NCBI GenBank assembly: GCA_913062675.1
Contig: CAJXWR010000007.1
Span: 1 to 45,640, forward strand
Direction of reading: 5' to 3'
Source of the DNA: an uncultured Trueperaceae bacterium
GTDB lineage: Bacteria; Deinococcota; Deinococci; Deinococcales; Trueperaceae
Length of the DNA: 45,640 nt
Position numbers and translations under genes: made by a program. This document shows, one piece after another, positions 7,884 through 13,864 of this stretch (position 1 is the first letter of the stretch; every line of letters starts with the position of its first letter). A model generated the notes under the pieces. The model searched no databases and was not told the DNA's origin. It worked only from the letters and a program-made list of their open reading frames with translations.

Positions 7884-8590
7884 GCGACGTGCCGAAGCCA
7901 GAGTGGACGGTGGAGGGTCCCGTCGCGCAGCGGCACTTGCTCGTCGTGCTGCCGCACCCCGACGACGAGAGTTTCTCGTCGGGTGGGACAATCGCGATGC
8001 ATCACGATGCGGGCGTGCCGGTGACGTACCTGTGCGGTACGTACGGGGACATGGGGCGCAACATGGGCAAGCCGTTCTTCGCGAACCGGGAGTCGCTGCG
8101 CGACGTGCGTGAGCGGGAGCTTCGTGCCGCCTGCGAGATCCTCGGTTGCGACGTGCAATTCTTGGGGTTGCGGGACAAGACCATCGAGTTCGAGGATCCA
8201 GACGTGATTGCCCAGCAGATTCGGGGCGTGATCGAGGCGTTGGCTGCCGACCTGGTGATCGGCTTCTACCCCGGACATGGCGTGCATCCCGATCATGACG
8301 CCTTGGGTGAAGCGTTGCGGCGCGCGGTGCAGGGGATGGACGAGGGTGCCCGCCCGCGTCACTGGGCCGTGGCGGTCGGGAATCGCGACGAGGTGGAAGC
8401 GGACTTGGGCGTGGCGGACGTGCGGGTCGACATTCGTGCGTTTGGTGACCGGAAGCGTGCGGCCCTCGAGGCGCACGCGACCCAGACGAAGGCGATGTTC
8501 GAGCGGATGGCGCAGCAGGCGCCTGGGGATGAGGCGATGCGACTGCGCATGGAAGAGTCGCGGCGCACGGAACGCTTCTACACGTTGTAA
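7880..8590 (+). CDS. bshB2: bacillithiol biosynthesis deacetylase BshB2 (LmbE/PIG-L family)
   Basis: A 236-residue LmbE-like zinc deacetylase. It has the N-terminal metal motif PHPDDESFSSGG at about residue 25, YGDMGRNMGKPFF as in YojG-type proteins, and the second metal motif HGVHPDHDALGEA at about residue 136. BshB enzymes deacetylate N-acetylglucosaminyl-malate, the second step of bacillithiol synthesis; a related mycothiol-conjugate amidase role is possible. Coupling to yojF through a 4-nt overlap strongly supports the BshB2 assignment. bshA and bshC are not in the window. Confidence 0.82.
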   Translation: MSDVPKPEWTVEGPVAQRHLLVVLPHPDDESFSSGGTIAMHHDAGVPVTYLCGTYGDMGRNMGKPFFANRESLRDVRERELRAACEILGCDVQFLGLRDKTIEFEDPDVIAQQIRGVIEALAADLVIGFYPGHGVHPDHDALGEALRRAVQGMDEGARPRHWAVAVGNRDEVEADLGVADVRVDIRAFGDRKRAALEAHATQTKAMFERMAQQAPGDEAMRLRMEESRRTERFYTL

Positions 8591-8681
8591 CGTCGGATTT
8601 TTCAAAGCGCAACGTATCGTGTGCAATGAAGCTGGATTCGTGCCCGTCATCCCCTCGCAGGCGCCTGGGTGTTGCACGCTC

Positions 8682-8710
8682 ATGACAAAGATTCGCCGTT
8701 GGTGTACACT
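8682..8710 (+). promoter_or_regulatory. sigma-70-type promoter of the DUF7662-like gene
   Basis: ATGACA (8682-8687), 17-bp spacer, TACACT (8705-8710). This is the best-spaced -35/-10 pair in this part of the window. Transcription would start near 8717, giving a 5' UTR of about 57 nt. Confidence 0.65.
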
Positions 8711-8730
8711 CTTTGTATAAGTTTGTATTC

Positions 8731-8757
8731 CCGGTTCTCACAAATGTGACGAACCGG
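8731..8757 (+). promoter_or_regulatory. 5' UTR hairpin directly before a strong ribosome binding site
   Basis: CCGGTTC (8731-8737) pairs with GAACCGG (8751-8757). Inside, TCAC pairs with GTGA around an AAAT loop, with one bulged C. The GGAGG site at 8764-8768 starts 7 nt after the stem. It could be an operator, an mRNA-stabilising stem or a translational control element. Confidence 0.55.
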
Positions 8758-8773
8758 TCACCCGGAGGAATGC

Positions 8774-9160
8774 ATGAGTCACGTCGAAGCGAAAGTCATG
8801 GTGCCCGAAGAGCGCCTCGCAGAGTTCTACACGCTGATGGGCCGATGGCTGGCTGGCGAAGCCACCCTTCCCTCGGTTCGCCGCGGTGCACGTCGCTCGC
8901 GCCGCGCCAGCGGGCCATCCGCGAGCAGTTACGCCGCGATCGGTAAGCACCTTGCGGACGTCGCGAGCCGCGAGGCCACCCTGTCGTTCAACGAGATCGA
9001 AGCGATCATCGGTCGCGCCCTTCCCGCCTCGGCGCACCGTCACCGCGCCTGGTGGGCGAACACCGACACGCATTCACAAGCGCTGACCTGGCTGTCGGCC
9101 GGTTGGAAGGTCGACGCCGCCGATCTCGACGCGAAGGAAGTCACCTTCGTTCGCGACTGA
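8774..9160 (+). CDS. DUF7662-like protein
   Basis: A 128-residue protein of unknown function. The N-terminal part (VPEERLAEFYTLMGRWLAGE) is followed by a basic, Arg/Ser-rich linker (residues about 37-55). A C-terminal domain then reads SYAAIGKHLADV, LSFNEIEAIIGRALPASA and HRAWWANTDTHSQALTWLSAGWKV. This WW-containing pattern recurs in small bacterial proteins and in the extra domain of some nuclease-like or restriction-associated proteins; I match it to DUF7662 from memory. GGAGG lies 5 nt before ATG 8774. The gene has its own promoter, 5' UTR hairpin and terminator, so it is monocistronic and probably well expressed. Confidence 0.65.
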   Translation: MSHVEAKVMVPEERLAEFYTLMGRWLAGEATLPSVRRGARRSRRASGPSASSYAAIGKHLADVASREATLSFNEIEAIIGRALPASAHRHRAWWANTDTHSQALTWLSAGWKVDAADLDAKEVTFVRD

Positions 9161-9185
9161 ACGAAACAAAATCCTCGGTGCAATG

Positions 9186-9220
9186 CCGGCGGTCCGCACC
9201 TGCGGACCGCCGGTTCTCTT
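9186..9220 (+). terminator. intrinsic terminator after the DUF7662-like gene
   Basis: A perfect 13-bp stem (9186-9198 with 9201-9213) is followed by TTCTCTT. It lies between convergent genes and could also slow minus-strand transcription coming from the antiporter gene. Confidence 0.8.
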
Positions 9221-9229
9221 GTCGTCGGC

Positions 9230-10444
9230 TCAATCGAGACGCATCGCATCCAAATCGCGTTGCCGCTGCTCCTCGCGTCGACGCGCAGCTGGCGACCGCA
9301 ACCAGCGCCCCAGTGACTCGCTCCAGCCGTCGTACCGGGAGAACACGACGCTGCCCAACACCACCGTGAACAGGACGTACCAGGACACCGTCGCGTAGAG
9401 GGCGTCGCGAACGTCGGGTGCGATGGCTTGCGCACCCGCAGCGAGACCGACTACCACGAGGCTGAACTCGCCACGCGGCAGCAGCATCAAGCCATGCCCA
9501 ATGCTGCCGCGCGCCGACAAGCCCGTCAATCGACCGGACATGAAACCCGTGGCGAGCTGCACGACCATGGTGACGACGAGCAACAGCAACGCCGCGGGCA
9601 GCACCCGCAAGGCGCTCCCAAGCGTCACGTGCAAGCCCACGTCGAAGAAGAACACGGCGGCCTCCACGGCATGCCACGACGCGAGCGACGTCTCCACCCG
9701 CACGCGGTACGACGATTCCGACACGAGCATCCCCAGCAGGAACGCGGCCACCGCCTCGGGAAAACCAAGCGACTTCGCACCCAGCGACACGAGCACGAGC
9801 ATCGCGAGCAGAAGCAGGACGAGCGCCTCCCCCTCACGTGACAACAAACGCTCCAAGCCTCGCCGCCCGAACCGGACGAGGAGCACGTACGCGATGAGCA
9901 CCACGCCCACGCCAAGGAAACGCGAGGCGTCCCCTCCAACCGTGGCGATGCCCAGGCCCCCGAGCACCACCACCATCGCCAAGTCCTCGAACACCAGGAC
10001 GCCCAACGTTCGTTCCGCCTCGGGGTTCGCCACGAGGTCACGCTCCGCGAGCAGTTTGGCGATCACACCACTACTCGAGATGTACAGCGCGCCGGCAAGG
10101 AACGCCGAACCCAACGCCCCGAACCCCAACAACAGCCCCAGACCGAACCCGACCGGGAGGTGCACCAGGTCGATGGTGCCCGCCACCAAGGTCGCGCGTC
10201 CCCCCTCGAGGAAGCGTGGAATCGAGAACTCCAACCCCAGGTAGAACAGGAGCAACAGCAAACCCAACTCGGCCAGCAGGTGCGTCACATCCGTCACCGC
10301 GAAGACCGGGATGACGCCCCCCGGCCCGAGCAGGACACCCACGGAGATGAACCCGACGATGCTGCTCACGCCCAGCTTCTGCGAACCCCAAGCCGCGACG
10401 TACAACGCGAACGCCATCACACCGAGTTGAAGGGCGGGACTCAC
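9230..10444 (-). CDS. khtU: K+/H+ (cation:proton) antiporter, CPA2 family, KhtU-like
   Basis: A 404-residue inner-membrane antiporter with about 12 hydrophobic helices. Family features include GVLLGPGG near the N-terminus, LFYLGLEFS, FLAGALYISSSGVIAKLL and VFEDLAMVVVLGGLG (the Asp-containing ion-binding segment), and FFFDVGLHV in the second half. It lacks the C-terminal TrkA-N domain of KefB/KefC. Instead the preceding gene encodes a separate TrkA-C regulatory subunit with only a 5-bp gap, the KhtT-KhtU arrangement. Expected role: electroneutral cation (K+) efflux in exchange for protons. GTG 10444 is the start. Confidence 0.82.
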   Translation of the reverse strand: MSPALQLGVMAFALYVAAWGSQKLGVSSIVGFISVGVLLGPGGVIPVFAVTDVTHLLAELGLLLLLFYLGLEFSIPRFLEGGRATLVAGTIDLVHLPVGFGLGLLLGFGALGSAFLAGALYISSSGVIAKLLAERDLVANPEAERTLGVLVFEDLAMVVVLGGLGIATVGGDASRFLGVGVVLIAYVLLVRFGRRGLERLLSREGEALVLLLLAMLVLVSLGAKSLGFPEAVAAFLLGMLVSESSYRVRVETSLASWHAVEAAVFFFDVGLHVTLGSALRVLPAALLLLVVTMVVQLATGFMSGRLTGLSARGSIGHGLMLLPRGEFSLVVVGLAAGAQAIAPDVRDALYATVSWYVLFTVVLGSVVFSRYDGWSESLGRWLRSPAARRREEQRQRDLDAMRLD

Positions 10445-10449
10445 GGCGT

Positions 10450-10962
10450 CTACGCTCCGCCCCCCTCGATCAACGCGCGGGCCGCACGCGTCTGTTCATC
10501 ACTCCCAATCAGCAGCAGCGTGTCCCCCGCCTCGAACGTCACGTCGATGTCCGGATTGGGCAGCGCGGTATCCCCACGCAGGATCGCCACGACGCTTGCG
10601 CCCGTGCGCCTTCGTAGGCGACTCTCCGCCAGGGTGCGACCCACCAGGTCGCAGTCGTCCTCGAGGGGCACCCACTCGATCTCGAGTGCGCCGAGCACCA
10701 ACTCGAGTTTGTCCAGGTCGGGAGACGCGACCATCGGGGCGCCAAGCAGGTTCGCGAGTTGCTGACCCTCGTCCCGCGTGAGCGTCACCACGTCACACGG
10801 GCGATCCTCCTCGGGAAGGAAGTGGAACACCTGGCGTTGCCCGTCCGGCCGCACCACGATCGCCACGTTGCCTCCCGTCGCGAGGGGCATCACGTACTTC
10901 TTTCCGACACCGGGAAGCGTCGACTCGCGCACTTCGATGGGGGTCACATCCGGTTCTGGCAT
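10450..10962 (-). CDS. khtT: cation:proton antiporter regulatory subunit, KhtT-like (TrkA-C)
   Basis: A 170-residue cytoplasmic protein. The N-terminal half reads ESTLPGVGKKYVMPLATGG and IVVRPDGQRQVFHF, matching the KhtT N-terminal domain. The C-terminal half (about 85-165) is a TrkA-C (RCK_C) fold with LVGRTLAESRLRRRTGASVVAILRG and FEAGDTLLLIGSDEQ, a ligand-sensing domain that in KhtT binds cyclic di-AMP. It precedes khtU by 5 bp. ATG 10962 has a leaderless-type promoter 6 nt upstream, so the antiporter pair can be transcribed separately from the two-component genes before it. Confidence 0.8.
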   Translation of the reverse strand: MPEPDVTPIEVRESTLPGVGKKYVMPLATGGNVAIVVRPDGQRQVFHFLPEEDRPCDVVTLTRDEGQQLANLLGAPMVASPDLDKLELVLGALEIEWVPLEDDCDLVGRTLAESRLRRRTGASVVAILRGDTALPNPDIDVTFEAGDTLLLIGSDEQTRAARALIEGGGA

Positions 10963-10968
10963 GGCTTC

Positions 10969-10974
10969 ACGATA
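10969..10974 (-). promoter_or_regulatory. -10 element TATCGT, leaderless promoter of khtT
   Basis: Minus-strand TATCGT, then GAAGCC, then ATG 10962. It lies in the 23-bp gap after the response-regulator stop. Confidence 0.55.
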
Positions 10975-10985
10975 CCGGCTGGACG

Positions 10986-11624
10986 CTAGTGCACGAGTCC
11001 ATGCTCGATCGCCCAGCGCACCAACTCGGCACGCGTCCGCACCCCAAGCTTCTCGCTCGCCCGTTCCCGGTACGTCGCCACCGTCTTCTCGCTAATGCCG
11101 AGCTCCGCGGCAATCTCACGGTACGTGGCACCATGCGCGATCTGGCGCACCACCTCATGCTCCCGGCCCGTCAACTTCACGTTCTTGTACGGGTCACCGG
11201 TCGCCATTTCCCGCGCCACCTCGGCGAGCAGCCGTGCGGGTGCGTAGTACTCCCCACGCGCCACGGCGAGAATGGCGTCCACCAACTGCATTTCCACGCT
11301 CGATTTGGGGACGTAACCCGAACCTCCCGCCTCGAGGAACCCCTGCACGTAGGCGGGGTCCTCGTACATCGACAGGGCTACGAAACGCGTGTCGGGCAGC
11401 AAGGCCCGGAGTTCCCGCGCGGCATCGATGCCGTTCATGCCGGGCAGGGACAGGTCGAGCAGCACCACGTCCGGCGCAAGCTCGGGCGCCTGTTCGAGCG
11501 CACGTTCTGCACTGTCCGCCTCCCCCACCACGTGAAAACCGTCCTGCTCCTCGAGCAACAGGCGAATACCGGCACGCACGATGGCGTGATCGTCGACGAC
11601 GTAGAGGCGAAGGGCGTCCCGCAT
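10986..11624 (-). CDS. NarL/FixJ-family response regulator
   Basis: A 212-residue DNA-binding response regulator. The receiver domain spans about residues 1-120, with acidic residues Asp11/Asp12, phospho-acceptor Asp57 in VVLLDLSLPG, and a conserved Lys in GYVPKSS. The LuxR-type helix-turn-helix covers about 145-205: LTGREHEVVRQIAHGATYREIAAELGIS..KTV. It lies directly downstream of the histidine kinase. Its own -10 (TAGAAT) contains the kinase stop codon, so it can be made independently or as part of the operon. Likely targets are the neighbouring usp and khtTU genes, which is inference. Confidence 0.9.
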   Translation of the reverse strand: MRDALRLYVVDDHAIVRAGIRLLLEEQDGFHVVGEADSAERALEQAPELAPDVVLLDLSLPGMNGIDAARELRALLPDTRFVALSMYEDPAYVQGFLEAGGSGYVPKSSVEMQLVDAILAVARGEYYAPARLLAEVAREMATGDPYKNVKLTGREHEVVRQIAHGATYREIAAELGISEKTVATYRERASEKLGVRTRAELVRWAIEHGLVH

Positions 11625-11630
11625 GGGGAC

Positions 11631-11636
11631 ATTCTA
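11631..11636 (-). promoter_or_regulatory. -10 element TAGAAT, internal leaderless promoter of the response regulator
   Basis: Minus-strand TAGAAT, 6 nt, ATG 11624. The first three bases are the TAG stop codon of the upstream histidine kinase gene. Confidence 0.6.
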
Positions 11637-12527
11637 CGAATCGCGCCTCGGAATCCGCGCATACACGGCCGCACCCGCACCCGGAGCCGTTTCGACCCTC
11701 AGGGTGCCCCCCAGGAGTTCGACGCGTTCGCGCATGCCGTCGAGACCCAACCGCATCCCGGGTTCGAGCGCTCGCTCATCGAACCCCATCCCGTCATCCT
11801 CGACGACCAGGTCGACTTGCCTTGACGTGGCGGTCGCCACGACCGACGCAGCGTGCGCATGAGCGTGACGCACCACGTTCGTGAGGGCCTCCTGCGCCAC
11901 GCGGTACAGCACCGTCTCGACTTGGCGCGAGAGTCTCGGCAAGGCCACGGTGACCTCGACCTGCACGCCTGCATGCGCGGCAAGATCCCGCGCGTACTGC
12001 CGAAGAGCCGCCTCGAGCCCCAACGCCTCGAGCAACGAGGGACGCAGCGCGAGCGCGATGCGGCTCACCTCCTCGAGGGCTTGCGTGGCGAGTCCCTTCA
12101 GGCGGGCGCGCTCGCCAGGCACCTCGGCGTCCTTGCCAGTTTCGAGGCCAAGGAGCAGGGCGGTCAGCGATTGGCCAATCTGGTCATGCAAGTCGCGTGC
12201 GATGCGGCTGCGTTCCTCCTCCTGCGCGTGCAACACCGCGGCGAGCAGGCGCGCCCGGTCGCGCTCGCGCGCCGCAAGGCGTGCGTGGAGATCCGCGCGG
12301 TCCCTTGCGGATGCCACCAGGTCGTGCGCAACGTCGAGAAACGCCTCCGACGTCCGCTCGCCGTCATGCACGAGGGAGCCGACGTCCGCTTCGAGATCGT
12401 CCCCGACGGGCGCCACGGCCAACCTTCGCGCGAGGTCGACGAGGCGAATCGCTTCCTCCGGCGAGAGGGTGGTGGCGAGGTCTTCGACGGGCCCCCCGCC
12501 ACCACGAACCAGCGGCGATGCCGTCAT
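11634..12527 (-). CDS. soluble NarX/DesK-type histidine kinase (HisKA_3)
   Basis: A 297-residue kinase without any membrane segment. Residues 1-100 form a helical, charged region with no recognised sensor domain. The phosphotransfer motif RIARDLHDQIGQSLTALLLG places the phospho-His at 114. The ATP-binding domain has VAQEALTNVVRHAHA (N box) and VVEDDGMGFD (G1 box), then MRERVELLGG. Lack of transmembrane helices implies cytosolic sensing. ATG 12527 overlaps the stop of the upstream usp gene (ATGA), so kinase and Usp are translationally coupled. It pairs with the NarL-type regulator downstream. Confidence 0.88.
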   Translation of the reverse strand: MTASPLVRGGGGPVEDLATTLSPEEAIRLVDLARRLAVAPVGDDLEADVGSLVHDGERTSEAFLDVAHDLVASARDRADLHARLAARERDRARLLAAVLHAQEEERSRIARDLHDQIGQSLTALLLGLETGKDAEVPGERARLKGLATQALEEVSRIALALRPSLLEALGLEAALRQYARDLAAHAGVQVEVTVALPRLSRQVETVLYRVAQEALTNVVRHAHAHAASVVATATSRQVDLVVEDDGMGFDERALEPGMRLGLDGMRERVELLGGTLRVETAPGAGAAVYARIPRRDS

Positions 12528-13096
12528 GGCGCGCTACTCACCTCACGACCCGCATCGAGCAGGGCGGCAGCATCGTCACGGCGGATGGCTTCAGGGCGCA
12601 CCAGCAGAACGGGCACCCCGAGGCGCCGCACGGCGCGTTCGGCGACGCTGCCGAGCAACGCGCGCGCCAACCCCGTGCGACCGTGCGTGGCCATGGCCAC
12701 CAGGTCGGGTCGCTCCTCCTCGCACCACGCGACGATCTCGCGCGCCGGATCACCGAAGCCGGTTGCGACATGCACCGTCCAGCCTTCCTCCTTCAGTCGT
12801 TCCGCGTCTTCCGACACGTCATCGCGGAGACGTGCGCGCGCGCTCTCCCACTCCTGGGAGGCCCACACGTGAGCTTCGCCTTCCTCGTCGTGCATGCCGA
12901 GGTCGCGCATGCGTGCCTCGCCATCGATCATGACCTGCACCGGGGCGGGGGCATCGCTTGGCATCGCCGGTTCCTCACCGACGCGCAGGAGGGTGAGGTG
13001 CGCACGCGACGGGTCGAACAGGGTCCGTACGGCAGGAAGTGCCGTGCGACTCAGTTCGGATCCGTCGAGGGGAATGAGGATCCGAAGGACGTTCAT
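12524..13096 (-). CDS. universal stress protein (UspA family)
   Basis: A 190-residue cytoplasmic protein with one Usp domain. It starts MNVLRILIPLDGSELSRTAL (beta-1 with the conserved Asp) and ends with MATHGRTGLARALLGSVAERAVRRLGVPVLLVRP, matching the G-2x-G-9x-G-S/T ATP-binding motif of nucleotide-binding Usp proteins. A central charged insert (about residues 45-90) makes it longer than the usual 140-150. The ribosome binding site AGGAGG precedes ATG 13096. It lies 8 bp after the upstream usp and overlaps the downstream kinase by 4 nt. Confidence 0.88.
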   Translation of the reverse strand: MNVLRILIPLDGSELSRTALPAVRTLFDPSRAHLTLLRVGEEPAMPSDAPAPVQVMIDGEARMRDLGMHDEEGEAHVWASQEWESARARLRDDVSEDAERLKEEGWTVHVATGFGDPAREIVAWCEEERPDLVAMATHGRTGLARALLGSVAERAVRRLGVPVLLVRPEAIRRDDAAALLDAGREVSSAP

Positions 13097-13104
13097 GGTG
13101 CCTC

Positions 13105-13554
13105 CTAGCTCGTTTCATCCTCGCTTCGAATGACGAGGAAGGGCGTGCCCGCGCGGCGCAGGGCACCCTCGGCGACCGAACCGAACATCCATCGATCGAC
13201 TCCGCGACGACCGTGCGTACCCATGATGACGAGGTCGTGCTCCGCCTCGGCATCGTGAATCGCGTCGGCAGGTCGCCGGTTCTCGATCAGGTCGGCGTGC
13301 GCCTCGACGCCCATCTCTTCGGCCATGGCGAGCGCCTCGTCGAGGATCTCGCGCCCGGCCTCCTTCAGGTCTTGATACAGCTGAGCCGAGTAGGGCAACG
13401 CTTCGGGTGCGGCGTAGCCAGCGACGAGTGGGTTCTCGAGGACGTGCATGAAGGTGACGGACGCCCCGAGTTGCTTGGCGAGTTCGAGCCCCTTGCGCAT
13501 GGCGTTACGGGCGCACCCGCTTCCGTCGGTGGGCATGAGGATTCGTCGATACAC
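13105..13554 (-). CDS. universal stress protein (UspA family)
   Basis: A 149-residue single-domain Usp. It begins YRRILMPTDGSGCARNAM and carries IMGTHGRRGVDRWMFGSVAEGALRRAGTPFLVIR, the ATP-binding signature, so it is expected to bind ATP. GTG 13554 has GGAGG 6 nt upstream. A hairpin (GACCGG-TCAAG-CCGGTC in the transcript, at 13569-13585) precedes that site. It is the first gene of the minus-strand block Usp-Usp-kinase-regulator-KhtT-KhtU. Confidence 0.88.
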   Translation of the reverse strand: MYRRILMPTDGSGCARNAMRKGLELAKQLGASVTFMHVLENPLVAGYAAPEALPYSAQLYQDLKEAGREILDEALAMAEEMGVEAHADLIENRRPADAIHDAEAEHDLVIMGTHGRRGVDRWMFGSVAEGALRRAGTPFLVIRSEDETS

Positions 13555-13568
13555 GGCGTACCTCCTCG

Positions 13569-13585
13569 ACCGGCTTGACCGGTCC
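13569..13585 (-). promoter_or_regulatory. small hairpin directly before the ribosome binding site of the first usp gene
   Basis: GACCGG-CTTGA-CCGGTC on the plus strand; the 6-bp stem ends one base before GAGGAGG in the minus-strand transcript. This resembles the layout before the gene at 8774. Confidence 0.4.
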
Positions 13586-13759
13586 TACAAGATTCCCCCG
13601 TAGCTTCAGCATGGCACGCCGTCCAGAGGTTTGGATGGTCGCTTGTCGGACGGGCCTGTCGGAGAGGCGCCTACAAGGTGCGGATGGACAAATAGCCCCC
13701 CACCATCGTGCTCCAATGCTCTTGGCCCGATCCGCGGAATCGTTCCGCGATGCAGGGCA

Positions 13760-13816
13760 CGACGGTTCCCGTGGCGTCCCCCGGCAGCCCGCAGCCACGG
13801 GAATCGTCGCCTTTTT
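13760..13816 (+). terminator. orphan intrinsic terminator in the leader of the P-type ATPase gene
   Basis: A 16-bp stem (13760-13775 with 13794-13809, one G-U pair, 18-nt loop) is followed by TTTTT at 13812-13816. No plus-strand gene ends before it, so it either terminates a small RNA or acts as an attenuator of the ATPase transcript. A second hairpin, CGCGGAA-TCG-TTCCGCG, lies just upstream near 13733-13749. The rest of 13555-13864 holds no gene I can support. Confidence 0.7.
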
Positions 13817-13864
13817 GGGTCCACCTGCACGCCCTCACCCCAAGAAATGCGCGATGCTTGGAGC

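Noticed and set aside
8738-8749. CRP-like site TCACAAATGTGA
   Set aside because: Half-sites are in the reverse order to CRP sites, and the bases are explained as the inner part of the UTR hairpin.
13631-13864. N-terminal extension of the P-type ATPase
   Set aside because: It would translate through an intrinsic terminator and gives Cys/Pro-rich sequence unlike the family.
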